Counted from the first letter of the stretch, positions 25,749 through 35,452 are shown. The stretch: 64,000 nucleotides of DNA from Schaedlerella glycyrrhizinilytica_A (GCF_042852765.1 NZ_AP031414.1), one strand, 5' to 3'. Numbers and translations are program-made. Notes: generated by a model not told the origin, from the letters alone.

Positions 25749-27050
25749 ATGGGAACACTTGCAGCAGAGATGATCGGAAAATGGATGAAAGAATATGAGG
25801 GAAAACTTCTGGACACGGCAGATTTTATTTTCTGTCATCCGGAAGTTTCTTTGAAAGAGAAAGCGTCATCCCGCGCTCTTGCCGGATGTCTGGAACAGAT
25901 GGGATTCTCGGTACAGTGGGAGCTTGCCGGATTTGAGACGGCGTTTGCCGCACAATGGGGAAGCGGACATCCGGTGATCGGATTTCTTGCGGAATACGAT
26001 GCGCTTCCGGGACTGGGACAGGAAGTAACTGCGACACATGCGCCGACCGGGGAGGCAGGTCACGGATGCGGGCACAATCTGCTCGGAACGGCTTGCGCCG
26101 GAGCGGCAGGAGCATTGAAAGCGTGGATGGAAAAAGAGCAGATTCCGGGAACGATCCGGGTTTACGGCTGTCCGGCGGAAGAGATCGTGGTCGGAAAGAT
26201 CCGGATGAACGAAGCCGGAGTGTTTGATGATCTGGACGTGGCGGTGACGTGGCATCCGTTTGATCGGAACCGGGTCAGCTACGATATCTGGCAGGCGCAG
26301 GACATCAAGAACTATCGGTTCTACGGGACGGCGGCGCATGCGTCAAAGCATCCCGAGCTGGGGCGGAGCGCGCTGGATGCGGCGGAACTGATGAATGTGG
26401 GCGTGAATTATTTGCGGGAACATGTGGCGGACGATGTGCGGATGCATTATACTTATACGAATACAGACGGTCCGGCGAATATCGTGCCGGATCATGCGGC
26501 GACGAATTATTTTATCCGCTCTTCCAAATGGGAACGCACCGAAGATGCGTCGAGCCGTGTGGACGATTGTGCCCGCGGAGCGGCGATCATGACCGGAACC
26601 CGGGTGGAGATCGAGCGCGTGACGAAGAACAAGGAGATGAAAGTGAACCGGACGCTTGCCGAAACATTTTACCATGCAATGGAGGAAGTACCTGTTCCGG
26701 AATATACCGGAGAAGAACTGGAATTTGCGGCGAAGATCAGCAAGGAAGCCGGGCTTGCCAACGACGGTGTTTATTTTACCGGGCTGGAACCGCTGGAGGC
26801 GGAACCGGTACGGCTCGCGATCGGTACGGATGTGTCGGATGTCAGCCATACAGTGCCGACCGTGATGCTGAGCGCGGCGGCAATGTGTAAGGGGACGCCG
26901 CTGCATCATTGGGCGGCAACGGCGCAGGCAGGAATGAGTATCGGTACAAAGGGAATGCTTTATGCGGCGGAATGTATGGCGCTGGGATGCGCAAAATTAC
27001 TGGAAGATCCGAAATGTCTGGAAAAAGTATGGGAGGAACACAGGAAATGA
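25749..27050 (+). CDS. M20 family amidohydrolase/peptidase (AbgB-like)
   Basis: The 433-residue protein is an M20 metallohydrolase of the p-aminobenzoyl-glutamate/indole-acetyl-amide group. The dinuclear metal site is seen in GHGCGHNLLGTA (~100), the catalytic Glu in GCPAEEIVVGK (~140) and the dimerisation domain in the middle. GGAGG precedes ATG 25749 by seven bases (ATG 25746 is possible). The cyclase gene begins inside its stop (ATGA). Substrate is unknown; an N-acyl amino acid or folate fragment is typical. Confidence 0.88.
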   Translation: MGTLAAEMIGKWMKEYEGKLLDTADFIFCHPEVSLKEKASSRALAGCLEQMGFSVQWELAGFETAFAAQWGSGHPVIGFLAEYDALPGLGQEVTATHAPTGEAGHGCGHNLLGTACAGAAGALKAWMEKEQIPGTIRVYGCPAEEIVVGKIRMNEAGVFDDLDVAVTWHPFDRNRVSYDIWQAQDIKNYRFYGTAAHASKHPELGRSALDAAELMNVGVNYLREHVADDVRMHYTYTNTDGPANIVPDHAATNYFIRSSKWERTEDASSRVDDCARGAAIMTGTRVEIERVTKNKEMKVNRTLAETFYHAMEEVPVPEYTGEELEFAAKISKEAGLANDGVYFTGLEPLEAEPVRLAIGTDVSDVSHTVPTVMLSAAAMCKGTPLHHWAATAQAGMSIGTKGMLYAAECMALGCAKLLEDPKCLEKVWEEHRK

Positions 27051-27628
27051 AATTTTACGATATTACACGAGAATTGTTCAGTACGCCGGTGTACCCGGGA
27101 GATCCGGTGCCGGAGCATGAATGGCTGAAACAGATCAAGAACGGAGATTCGTCTAATTTAACGTATTTGAAGTTATGCGCACATAATGCGACACATATGG
27201 ATGCGCCGAGGCACTTTGTGGAGGGAGGACGCACGATCGATGAGCTGGAACTCTCTCAGGTGATGGGAATGTGCAGCGTTGTGGAGTATGATGGAATGCT
27301 GGATGCAAATACTGCGCGGGCATTGATCTGCGGAAAAGAAAAAAAGATACTTCTCAAAGGAAATCGTTGTGTATTTCATGAGGAAACGGCACAGGTATTT
27401 GCCGACGCGGGAATCGAACTTCTAGGAGTGGAACGGCAGACCGTAGGTCCGGACGGGGATACAAAAGGCGTGCATGAGATTTTGCTCGGGGCGGATATGG
27501 CGCTGATCGAGGGACTTTGTCTCGACGGAGTCGAACCGGGGGATTATTTCCTGTGCGCACAGCCGCTCAAACTGGCAGGCGTGGAGGGATCGCCGTGCCG
27601 TGCGGTTCTGATAAAAGAAGTAGAATGA
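27047..27628 (+). CDS. Cyclase/kynurenine formamidase family metal-dependent hydrolase
   Basis: The 193-residue protein has the family signature HNATHMDAPRHF (metal ligands) near residues 47-58 and starts MKFYDITRELFSTPVYPGDP, typical of PF04199 cyclases. Members hydrolyse amide or ring bonds in small metabolites (formylkynurenine, isatin). It overlaps the M20 gene by four bases, so the pair may act in one breakdown route; the substrate is not evident. Confidence 0.85.
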   Translation: MKFYDITRELFSTPVYPGDPVPEHEWLKQIKNGDSSNLTYLKLCAHNATHMDAPRHFVEGGRTIDELELSQVMGMCSVVEYDGMLDANTARALICGKEKKILLKGNRCVFHEETAQVFADAGIELLGVERQTVGPDGDTKGVHEILLGADMALIEGLCLDGVEPGDYFLCAQPLKLAGVEGSPCRAVLIKEVE

Positions 27629-27648
27629 TGCAGTGACGGGAGAAATCT

Positions 27649-28272
27649 ATGAAAAAAATTATTTTAGGATCGGCGTCCCCGAGACGGCGGGAACTGCTGG
27701 AACAGATCGGGATAGAATTTGAGGTAAAAGTCAGCAGCAGGGAAGAGATTTACACGGCGACAGAGCCGGAAGCGATCGTTAAAGAGCTGGCATTGGAGAA
27801 AGCAAGCCATGTGTCGGAAGATATCCGGGAAAGCAAAGAAGCGCGGAAAAAGATGCTCGTCATCGGCGCAGATACGGTCGTGGTGCTGGATGGGAAAATA
27901 CTCGGGAAGCCGAAAGACGAGGCGGATGCATTTCAGATGCTCTCAGCGCTTCAGGGGCGTGCGCATCAGGTGTACACCGGAGTGGCGATGCTGGATTATG
28001 ATGAAAACGGGAACAGCAGGAGTATTTGTGACGCAAAAAGGACGGACGTATATGTCCATGCGATGACGGAAGCGGAAATCCGCCGTTACATTGACACAGG
28101 GGAACCGATGGACAAGGCGGGAAGCTACGGGATCCAAGGGAAATTTGCTCCGTTTATCGACCGGATCGAGGGAGACTATTATAATGTGGTCGGTCTGCCG
28201 GTTGCCTATGTATATCAGACGTTCAAGGAACTGGGGGTATTCGGGCAGGCAGACGAAAGTGAGAAGAGATGA
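27649..28272 (+). CDS. maf: Maf family nucleoside triphosphate pyrophosphatase
   Basis: The 207-residue protein has the Maf motifs SASPRRRELLEQIG at the N-terminus, ADTVVVLDG around residue 74 and DKAGSYGIQG near 155. Maf proteins hydrolyse dTTP, UTP or modified nucleotides and have been linked to septum inhibition. It starts 20 bases after the cyclase stop, with GACGGGAG upstream, and may be co-transcribed. Confidence 0.93.
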   Translation: MKKIILGSASPRRRELLEQIGIEFEVKVSSREEIYTATEPEAIVKELALEKASHVSEDIRESKEARKKMLVIGADTVVVLDGKILGKPKDEADAFQMLSALQGRAHQVYTGVAMLDYDENGNSRSICDAKRTDVYVHAMTEAEIRRYIDTGEPMDKAGSYGIQGKFAPFIDRIEGDYYNVVGLPVAYVYQTFKELGVFGQADESEKR

Positions 28273-28310
28273 AAAATCCGGAAAAGTCCGGAAAAATCGG
28301 AAAAGAGCAC

Positions 28311-28880
28311 TTATTTTCGCAGCCAGAGCTGATGACCGTTTTCGCGGAGCCATTTTTGCGAAGAACGGTAGTCCGGAAGAACTTGTTCGACGATGGCATA
28401 AAAAGCGGCGGAGTGGTTCATCTCTTTGCGGTGAGCCAGTTCGTGTACGACGACATAATCGAGCACTGCAGGGGGTGCGAAGATCAGCCGCCAGTTAAAA
28501 TTTAAGTTGCCGGCGCTGCTGCAGCTTCCCCAGCGTGTTTTCTGCTCGCGGATGGAGATACGACCGTAAGAGACGTTCATCCGGTCGGCATAGAAGCACA
28601 CTTGTCTTGTGAAGATCTCGCGCGCCATGTGGATGTAACGGCGGCGTTCTGAATCGGAAAGCGGCGCAGATGCCGGATCGGAAGCGGAGGTGCCAGTCTG
28701 CGTCATGTTGCGCAGATGCTTCAATACCCAGGATTCTTTTTCCGTGAGAAAGGATTCGATCTCGGCGCGGGACATCTGCCGCGGGGCGCGTACACGCACC
28801 CGGCTGTCCGATGTGATCTGGATCGCCAGTGTTTTGCGGTTACTGTATATGATTTCGTAAGGAAATGGATGCTGATACAT
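28311..28880 (-). CDS. YgjP-like metallopeptidase-fold protein (M48/WLM type)
   Basis: The 189-residue protein has HELAH followed by a downstream His/Glu-bearing helix (VVHELAHRKEMNHSAAFYAIVEQVLPDY) and the RWGSCSSAGNLNFNWRL stretch typical of YgjP/DUF45 proteins. ATG 28880 is chosen since AGGAG lies eight bases upstream. E. coli YgjP has been reported to act as a UTP pyrophosphatase; whether this holds here is unknown. It is transcribed against its neighbours. Confidence 0.85.
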   Translation of the reverse strand: MYQHPFPYEIIYSNRKTLAIQITSDSRVRVRAPRQMSRAEIESFLTEKESWVLKHLRNMTQTGTSASDPASAPLSDSERRRYIHMAREIFTRQVCFYADRMNVSYGRISIREQKTRWGSCSSAGNLNFNWRLIFAPPAVLDYVVVHELAHRKEMNHSAAFYAIVEQVLPDYRSSQKWLRENGHQLWLRK

Positions 28881-29037
28881 GAAATATTCTCCTGTCTGTG
28901 GGATGGAATCTTTAGGGATGACGGATCGTATGGGAATCCGATATCCCAGTGAGGAGTGTAGCAGGGAATATAAGGAAATGCAATGAGAAATCAAGTAGCA
29001 AAGTGTGAAAAAATAGTAAAAAAAGGAATAGACGGAA

Positions 29038-29856
29038 ATGATAAAATTACTTGCAGTAGATATGGATGGAACCTGTCTGGATCCAAAGAGCCGGATGACG
29101 GATGCGACGCTCGGCGCGTTGTCTCTGGCGGCGAAAGCCGGAATCCGGGTTGTTCCGACAACCGGGCGTACATTGGGGTGTCTTCCCCACCGATTGGTCG
29201 GACGGAGTGATATATTCCGTTATGTGATCACGTCTAACGGTGCGAAAGTGACCGATCTTCAGACGAAACGGACGGTATTTCGGGCGGATATCAAAAAAGA
29301 GAGTGCGCTTTCTCTGTTGGAGGAAGTAAAAAATACGAAAGGGCTGCATGTTGGGATCACTTCCCATGTGCATCACGAGTATCTTTTACAGGGACAGATC
29401 CTCGTGCTTCTCGGGAGAGTGATTTACGGAAAAGATGCCCGTCAGGTGAGGCGGGTTACAGATATGATGAAAGAAATTGCCGGAACACGGCACGGTATTG
29501 AGGAGATCCAGTTTTATTTTCTCGGAAAAAATGCGCGGGAGATGACAAAGGGGATCTTGGCGCGTTATGCGGATCTGTCGGCGGCTTATACCGACCAATA
29601 TGTGGAGATTTTTTCAAAACAGGCGTCCAAAGGAACGGCGCTGTGTGCATTGGCACAGGAGCTGGGCATAGAACGCTCGGAGATCGCATGTATCGGAGAC
29701 GGAGAAAATGATCTGACGATGTTTCGGGCAGCAGGCATGAAGATGGCGATGGGAAACGCGGTTGAGGAATTAAAACGGGCGGCAGATATCGTGCTTCCGT
29801 CTAATGAAAAAGACGGCGCGGCGGAGGGGATTTTGCGATGTGTGAACGACAGATGA
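29038..29856 (+). CDS. Cof-type HAD superfamily phosphatase
   Basis: The 272-residue protein shows HAD motif I (LLAVDMDGTCLD), motif II (VPTTGRT), and motif IV (IGDGENDLTMFRAAGMKMAMGNA), with a type IIB cap between ~85 and 190. Cof-type HADs dephosphorylate sugar phosphates, flavin or pyridoxal phosphate. It stands alone between YgjP and the next promoter. Substrate unknown. Confidence 0.9.
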   Translation: MIKLLAVDMDGTCLDPKSRMTDATLGALSLAAKAGIRVVPTTGRTLGCLPHRLVGRSDIFRYVITSNGAKVTDLQTKRTVFRADIKKESALSLLEEVKNTKGLHVGITSHVHHEYLLQGQILVLLGRVIYGKDARQVRRVTDMMKEIAGTRHGIEEIQFYFLGKNAREMTKGILARYADLSAAYTDQYVEIFSKQASKGTALCALAQELGIERSEIACIGDGENDLTMFRAAGMKMAMGNAVEELKRAADIVLPSNEKDGAAEGILRCVNDR

Positions 29857-29896
29857 TCCTTTTGGATGGAAGAAGATGCTTATTTGATGAAAATCG

Positions 29897-29925
29897 TTGC
29901 TTCTGAAACTATAAAATGTTAAAAT
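29897..29925 (+). promoter_or_regulatory. Promoter upstream of the membrane protein at 30001
   Basis: TTGCTT (29897-29902), 17 bases and TAAAAT (29920-29925). Confidence 0.5.
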
Positions 29926-30000
29926 ACGATGAAATTCTTAATGGTGTATGTGATGAGTTGAATCTGTGGAAGAATCAAAGAGATGAGGGAGGACGTCCAT

Positions 30001-30984
30001 ATGGGGAAGCAGAAAAAAGGAACGAAACAAAATCGTTTCCGTACGATTTTAAAGGCGCTTAAAATGGAGCTTCGGGAGCACCGGAGTTCCTTTCTTGTGT
30101 ATTTTGTACTGCGGATCCTGGTGATCGTGATGCTAGTTCTGCAAATTCTGAACCGGAATTATGAGAATGCTTTTTTGTGTATTTTGACGTTGATCCTTTT
30201 GATCATGCCAAGTCTTGTACAGGTGACATTTAAGATCGAATTGCCGTCGGCGCTGGAAATTACGATCCTGATCTTTATTTTTGCGGCGGAAATCTTAGGG
30301 GAGATCCAGGAGTTTTACCTCGCATTTCCGTTTTGGGATACGGTGCTGCATACGCTCAATGGATTTCTGGCTGCGGCGATCGGATTTTCGATGGTAGATC
30401 TGCTGAACCGGAGCGACCGGCTGAAATTTGAACTGTCGCCGCTCTTTATGGCGATCGTTGCGTTCTGTTTTTCGATGACGATCGGCGTGGTCTGGGAATT
30501 TTTTGAATTCGGGATGGATCAGATCCTCGGATTCGATATGCAGAAAGACACCGTGATCCAGACGATCCGTTCTGTCAGCCTGCATCCGGAGGGGCGAAAC
30601 TCTGTCGTTGTTCTTGACAGGATCCGCAGTGTGACGGTGAATGGTCAGGAACTGGGATTGGGAGGTTATCTTGATATCGGGCTGATCGATACGATGAAAG
30701 ATCTGATCGTTAATTTCATCGGTGCGGTCGTATTTTCTTGTATCGGATTCGTATATGTCAAGAACCGTGGAAAAGGAAGACTTGTTCGCGGATTTGTGCC
30801 GAGCAGGAAAAAAGCGGAACGGGATTTTCTGCGGATCGCGCAGGAGACGGAAGCGCAGACCAAAGTGCGGACACAAGCTCGGAAAGAGGAGTGGACGGAA
30901 GTTCGGACAGAGGAAAAAACAGCCGGAGAACGCGTGGAAAACAGGATGGAAAACAGAGAGGAAAACGGCGGAAAAACGGAATGA
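30001..30984 (+). CDS. Conserved membrane protein, YjdF/DUF2238-like
   Basis: The 327-residue protein has about six membrane helices between residues 25 and 255. The segments EFYLAFPFWDTVLHTLNGFLAAA and VVWEFFEFGMDQ resemble YjdF/DUF2238 proteins, whose role is unknown. The last ~70 residues are highly charged (Arg/Glu/Thr repeats) and probably cytoplasmic and disordered. ATG 30001 has GGGAGG eight bases upstream. No functional link to neighbours is apparent. Confidence 0.7.
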   Translation: MGKQKKGTKQNRFRTILKALKMELREHRSSFLVYFVLRILVIVMLVLQILNRNYENAFLCILTLILLIMPSLVQVTFKIELPSALEITILIFIFAAEILGEIQEFYLAFPFWDTVLHTLNGFLAAAIGFSMVDLLNRSDRLKFELSPLFMAIVAFCFSMTIGVVWEFFEFGMDQILGFDMQKDTVIQTIRSVSLHPEGRNSVVVLDRIRSVTVNGQELGLGGYLDIGLIDTMKDLIVNFIGAVVFSCIGFVYVKNRGKGRLVRGFVPSRKKAERDFLRIAQETEAQTKVRTQARKEEWTEVRTEEKTAGERVENRMENREENGGKTE

Positions 30985-31012
30985 AAACGAAGGAAAGCCC
31001 GATTCTTTCTGG

Positions 31013-31041
31013 TTGCATTTTGAAAGGCTTTATACTACAAT
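31013..31041 (+). promoter_or_regulatory. Promoter upstream of the GGDEF-EAL gene
   Basis: TTGCAT (31013-31018), 17 bases and TACAAT (31036-31041), 47 bases before the start codon. Confidence 0.5.
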
Positions 31042-31087
31042 AAGTATGGTTAAGTGACTCAAAACAGATTTGTGTGGGAGAGGTTTT

Positions 31088-32707
31088 ATGAGTGAAAAAC
31101 AGAAGGTTCCGTCTTTGCTGGAGATCATGAATGATGTTCTCAGTACAGTCAGGGACTATTATGATTCAGAATATGTTTATTATATAGAGAGAGACGAGGA
31201 CGAGATCCTGACGATCTATGAGTGGTGTGCGGAATTCATTCCGTGGCAGAGAGACCGCATCAAGATGATGGATCCGGAGCAGTGGCCAAAGTGGCTGAAG
31301 CAGGAACTTTTGAATACAACGGAGGAAAGTTACAGCGTGCACCGGCAGCTTGATGACGGTGTGACCGCTGTTCTTGCGGCTGTGAAAGTGCATCGCGGAG
31401 GCTGTGAATTATCGCTTCTTCATGCGGTCATCCCGTATGTGACGCAGGTGATCATCTCGCAGAAGATGCAGAAACAGCAGGAATATCTGTGCTACCATGA
31501 CAGCCTGACAGGACTGATGAACCGCAACAGTTTTGTCGTGTATCTGTCAGAGGCGGAGGAGCGCGAACTGCAGTCGCTCGGCGCGCTTTCCGTGGACATT
31601 AACGGACTGAAGAATTTTAACAAAGAGTTCGGACGGGAATATGGCGACGAAGTGGTGAGTCGTGTCGGTGAAGTTCTGGAAGAATATTTCCGACCGGGAT
31701 CGGTGTATCGGCTGACCGGCGACGAATATCTTGCGGTGGCGGAAGATATTTCTTATGAAAAGTTCATGAAGCTGGTTCATGGCGCGCATGATAAACTGGA
31801 GAATATCAGTCTTGGTCTCGCTACATTCGGGTATGCGTGGGAAAAAGTAGATATCGATGCAGGCAGTCTTGTTTCCGCTGCGGAAAATATGATGCGGGAG
31901 GAAAAGCAGAAGTATTACAAGAATCTGAAAAAAGGACATCATGAGCCGATCATCAAAGAAGATCTGCTCTCCGATATTGAGAACGAACGTTTTATCGTCT
32001 GCCTGCTTCCGATGCTGGATACGGCTACTGAGGAAGTCATCGGCGCGGAAGCGGTTGTGAGATACCATCATAAAGATCTCGGGATCATGAATCCGGGACG
32101 ATATATCACACTTCTTGAAGAGACGAAGCTTTCTCATTATCTGGATTTATATGTATTTGAAGAAGTTTGCAGAACATTGGCCAGGTGGGAGGAAGAGGGG
32201 CTTCCAATGATCCCGGTTTCCGTGAATTTTGCGGGAGCGACTCTCCGTCAGGAAAGTATTGCGGAGAAGATGCTTGAGATCGTCAACAAATATCAGGTTC
32301 CGTGTGAATATCTGGAAGTGGAGGTTTCGGAATCCAGTCATGAGATGAATCAGGAGATGCTGGCAGAGACAAGCAACAAGATCCGCAAAGAAAATATCCG
32401 GGTTGTGCTGGATCATTTCGGTGCGAAAGATTCCAGTTTCGCAATCCTTGCATTGATGGAGTTTGACGGGCTCAAGATGGATTCCAGTCTGGTGACGAAT
32501 ATTGTAGGGAACAGCAGAAGCCAGATCGTAGCAAAAGCGGTGATCGATGTGTGCAGACGTCTCGGAGCGCGGGTATCGGCGGCAGGCGTTGAGACACAGG
32601 ATCAGTTGAATGTGCTCAAAGAGCTTGGCTGCGAAAGTGTGCAGGGATCGCTGTTTAACAAGGCGATCACGATCGATACGTTTGAAGTGCGTTACATGAG
32701 GCGATAA
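31088..32707 (+). CDS. Degenerate GGDEF-EAL domain protein
   Basis: The 539-residue soluble protein has an N-terminal GAF-like region (~1-135), a GGDEF-type domain whose signature reads TGDEY (~205-215) and an EAL-type domain. In the EAL part the first motif is EAVVR, the metal-binding DDFG reads DHFG, and the QG turn is VQGSLF. Several catalytic positions are therefore changed, so it may bind cyclic dinucleotides or act as a protein adaptor rather than make or cut c-di-GMP. The phosphopantetheinyl transferase gene begins one base after its stop. Confidence 0.85.
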   Translation: MSEKQKVPSLLEIMNDVLSTVRDYYDSEYVYYIERDEDEILTIYEWCAEFIPWQRDRIKMMDPEQWPKWLKQELLNTTEESYSVHRQLDDGVTAVLAAVKVHRGGCELSLLHAVIPYVTQVIISQKMQKQQEYLCYHDSLTGLMNRNSFVVYLSEAEERELQSLGALSVDINGLKNFNKEFGREYGDEVVSRVGEVLEEYFRPGSVYRLTGDEYLAVAEDISYEKFMKLVHGAHDKLENISLGLATFGYAWEKVDIDAGSLVSAAENMMREEKQKYYKNLKKGHHEPIIKEDLLSDIENERFIVCLLPMLDTATEEVIGAEAVVRYHHKDLGIMNPGRYITLLEETKLSHYLDLYVFEEVCRTLARWEEEGLPMIPVSVNFAGATLRQESIAEKMLEIVNKYQVPCEYLEVEVSESSHEMNQEMLAETSNKIRKENIRVVLDHFGAKDSSFAILALMEFDGLKMDSSLVTNIVGNSRSQIVAKAVIDVCRRLGARVSAAGVETQDQLNVLKELGCESVQGSLFNKAITIDTFEVRYMRR

Positions 32708-32708
32708 G

Positions 32709-33347
32709 ATGATACGGACATGGGTTGCGGATATCAGACCGCTGTTAGATGAGACGTGTTATCAGGAATATTATGAACATATGCCGAAGTTCCGTCAAAA
32801 AAAGGCGGATGCGCTGAAACTTGTACAGGGAAAAGCACAGAGTATCGGCGTATGGTATCTGTATGAACAGATGAAAAAAGAATATGGGATTCAAAAGGAT
32901 GCAGCATATAATCTTTCACATTCGGGAGAATATGTGCTGTGTTCTGTTCATGAGGGAAAGGATCCGAAGATTCGTGTGGGATGCGATATTGAGGAGATCG
33001 GGATCTGCAACATGAAGATCGCGCGCCGATTTTTCTGCCGGTCGGAATATGAAAAGATCGATTCGGAGACGAATGAGGAGCGCAGGCGGGAGTTGTTCTT
33101 CCGGTATTGGGTATTGAAAGAGAGTTTTATCAAGGCGACCAGAGAGGGGATGGCGATGGGATTGGATACGTTTGAGATCGCATTGGGTGAGAACGGAAAT
33201 CCGTCGGTGCTGTTGGAGCGTCCGAGCCGCTACCGGGAGCCTTTTTATTATATGGAATCGGCAACAGAAGATCAAAAGTACCGGATCGCGGTCTGCTCGA
33301 CGGACGAGGAGATCGATCCGAAGATAAGAGTGATGGAGTTTGTGTGA
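32709..33347 (+). CDS. 4'-phosphopantetheinyl transferase (Sfp type)
   Basis: The 212-residue protein has the Sfp-family motifs VGCDIEEI (Mg2+ site, ~residue 91) and RYWVLKESFIKA (~135), and the LSHSGEYVLC core. It attaches the phosphopantetheine arm to carrier proteins. Holo-ACP synthase normally serves fatty-acid synthesis, so an Sfp-type enzyme usually points to a peptide or polyketide carrier elsewhere in the genome; none is in this window. It is coupled to the upstream GGDEF-EAL gene and the downstream VanY gene. Confidence 0.9.
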   Translation: MIRTWVADIRPLLDETCYQEYYEHMPKFRQKKADALKLVQGKAQSIGVWYLYEQMKKEYGIQKDAAYNLSHSGEYVLCSVHEGKDPKIRVGCDIEEIGICNMKIARRFFCRSEYEKIDSETNEERRRELFFRYWVLKESFIKATREGMAMGLDTFEIALGENGNPSVLLERPSRYREPFYYMESATEDQKYRIAVCSTDEEIDPKIRVMEFV

Positions 33348-34171
33348 TGGCATTGAATCATAAGATTGAATCGAGAATGAAAAAAATAATGGCAGCCGGG
33401 CTTGCAGGCGGGCTGATCGTCGGTGTGGCTGCTACCGGGATTTTTACAACGGTGACGGGAAATACGAAAGAAAAAGAGTATCAGGACAAGATCACATCGC
33501 TGGAAAAAGAGTTGAAAAATGCACAGAAAGAAGAGGAAGAAACCGGGACGGATCTGGAAGTGATGGCGCAGACTAGCGCACAGCAGCTTTCGGAGCAGGG
33601 GGATGCATGGCAGATGGTGCTTGTCAATGAATCCCATCCGCTGGATGCTTCCTACGTGCCGGAACTTGCGGAACTGGAACCGGATCGTCAGGTAGATGTG
33701 AGGATTTTAGAAGACGCGCAGCAGATGCTGGCGGACGCAAGGAATGCGGGATTGAACCCGTATGTTTGTTCGGCATACCGGAATTATGACTATCAGAGAA
33801 GCGTGTTCAACGATACGATGGTTGATTGGATCACGCAGGGATATACGCCGTTGGATGCTTATGATGAGACGAAGAAATCGGTGGCTGTTCCGGGAACAAG
33901 CGAACATGCAACCGGACTGGCGCTGGATATTACTTCCGCAGATTATGCACAGCTGGATGACGCGCAGGCAGACACCGCGGAGGCGAAATGGTTTGCCGAG
34001 AATTGCTGGAAGTATGGATTTATCCTCCGGTATCCCCCGGAGAAATCTGACGTGACCGGAATTATTTATGAGCCGTGGCATTACCGTTATGTCGGAAAAG
34101 AAGCGGCAAAAGAGATCACGGAAAGCGGGCTGACTCTGGAAGAATATCTGGAGCAGTCAGGTGTGAAGTGA
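33347..34171 (+). CDS. VanY-like D-alanyl-D-alanine carboxypeptidase (M15B), membrane-anchored
   Basis: The 274-residue protein has an N-terminal signal anchor (~17-38), a short coiled coil, then a peptidase M15B domain with the zinc motif SEHATGLALDI, the substrate Tyr/Arg region YRNYDYQRSVF, and the last ligand in EPWHYRYVG. It trims the terminal D-Ala of peptidoglycan stem peptides outside the cell. The ATG at 33347 overlaps the preceding stop (TGATG). No van resistance genes are near, so wall maturation is the likely role. Confidence 0.9.
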   Translation: MALNHKIESRMKKIMAAGLAGGLIVGVAATGIFTTVTGNTKEKEYQDKITSLEKELKNAQKEEEETGTDLEVMAQTSAQQLSEQGDAWQMVLVNESHPLDASYVPELAELEPDRQVDVRILEDAQQMLADARNAGLNPYVCSAYRNYDYQRSVFNDTMVDWITQGYTPLDAYDETKKSVAVPGTSEHATGLALDITSADYAQLDDAQADTAEAKWFAENCWKYGFILRYPPEKSDVTGIIYEPWHYRYVGKEAAKEITESGLTLEEYLEQSGVK

Positions 34172-34239
34172 GCGGGGATGAACCAGAAATCCGAGGAAAC
34201 AGACCCGGGAGAAACAGGTTCGGGAGAATGGTTTCCGGC

Positions 34240-34268
34240 TTTACATTTAAAATGAGATTTGTTAAAAT
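34240..34268 (+). promoter_or_regulatory. Promoter upstream of the HTH protein at 34343
   Basis: TTTACA (34240-34245), 17 bases and TAAAAT (34263-34268). Confidence 0.5.
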
Positions 34269-34342
34269 ATAAAAGGAAAAACTTAAATTTATCAAGAAAT
34301 AAAAAAATTTCTTTTATATTATGAACTTCAAGGAGGAAGACG

Positions 34343-35452
34343 ATGGACGGGTTATCGTTTGGCGAACAGGTGAAGATCATTCTCAGCCGGAAAAATATGA
34401 CGATCAAAGAATTGGCGGAATTGATCGAAGAAAAGACGGGAAAAGCAATGTCCAGACAGAATCTGACACAGCGGCTCGGACGGGATAATTTTCAGGAACA
34501 GGATATGCGTATGATCGCGACGATCTTAGGGTGTCCGTTCCGACTGAGTATTTTTCCGGAGGATGCCCAGGAAGATGCGCATATGATGCAGTATGCCAAT
34601 CTGGTCGGCGGTCCGAAACGGAGCCGGAAACAGAAAGCGGAGAATGAGACGGAAGAGATGTACCAGCAGACATTGGTATTTGATGAAAAGCTGGAACCGG
34701 TGATCGAGCCGGAACCGATCGGGATGCAGCCGAAAGCGGATCTGTCAGACAAGGATCTCATGACAAAAGAGGACGAGATGCCGGCAGAAGAGCCGGAAGA
34801 ACTGCCGGAAGAAGATGAACGCGACATGACGATCGGGGAGCTTTATGATATCCACGAAGAACTTTCTGAATTGGAAGAGCAGAAACCAAAAGCGGAGACA
34901 GAGAAGCGCGGCACGGACCGTTTCCGTACCGGAGGTCTTTTCTTCCGCAGAAAAGGAAAACATGGGGAAGACCGTGAGCGGGAAGAAGCGGAACGCTTAG
35001 AGCGGAACGCGAAAGAGCAGGCGGAAAAGAAAGAAGAGGAAGAACGGCTGGCAAAGCAGCGCGCCGAGGAAGAACGCCGGGAAGAAGAGCGATTGGTAGA
35101 GGAAGCAAAGCGTGCGGAAGCATTGCGGCGCGCCGAAGAAGAGCGCCGTATGGCAGCCAATAAAAAGCATGCGAGAACGGCACAGTCTTCGGCAGCGGAA
35201 GATTTTGAGCCGGTGATCAAGCATGAAGATGCAGAGGAAGACTTAAGTGTCGGGGAAGTGAATCCATATACCGGAAGAGAGTACCAGACAAACAGTGTGA
35301 GAATGCATCCGTCCAGAATCGGGTATGTTCAGGTATACGACCGGAGTCATCATCAGTGGACAGATATGACGGAGTGGGCATTTTTGGGATATCAGGAGAG
35401 GAAAAAAGCACTGCTTGGAAAGGATTACGAACCGCCGATCTATCTGGACTGA
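34343..35452 (+). CDS. Uncharacterised protein with N-terminal HTH and long charged middle
   Basis: Residues ~1-75 resemble an XRE-type helix-turn-helix (NMTIKELAELIEEKTG, MSRQNLTQRLGR). Residues ~90-280 are very rich in Glu, Lys and Arg, with a long EERR/EAKR stretch likely to form a single alpha-helix or coiled coil. The C-terminal ~65 residues are compact and aromatic (NPYTGREYQTNSVRMHP, SHHQWTDMTEWAFLGYQERKK). I do not recognise a characterised function. AAGGAGG lies seven bases before the ATG; a terminator follows. Confidence 0.7.
   Translation: MDGLSFGEQVKIILSRKNMTIKELAELIEEKTGKAMSRQNLTQRLGRDNFQEQDMRMIATILGCPFRLSIFPEDAQEDAHMMQYANLVGGPKRSRKQKAENETEEMYQQTLVFDEKLEPVIEPEPIGMQPKADLSDKDLMTKEDEMPAEEPEELPEEDERDMTIGELYDIHEELSELEEQKPKAETEKRGTDRFRTGGLFFRRKGKHGEDREREEAERLERNAKEQAEKKEEEERLAKQRAEEERREEERLVEEAKRAEALRRAEEERRMAANKKHARTAQSSAAEDFEPVIKHEDAEEDLSVGEVNPYTGREYQTNSVRMHPSRIGYVQVYDRSHHQWTDMTEWAFLGYQERKKALLGKDYEPPIYLD

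Noticed and set aside
33347..34171. Vancomycin resistance locus
   Set aside because: Only a VanY-like peptidase is present; no vanH, ligase or vanX genes are near, and M15B peptidases are common in Firmicutes.
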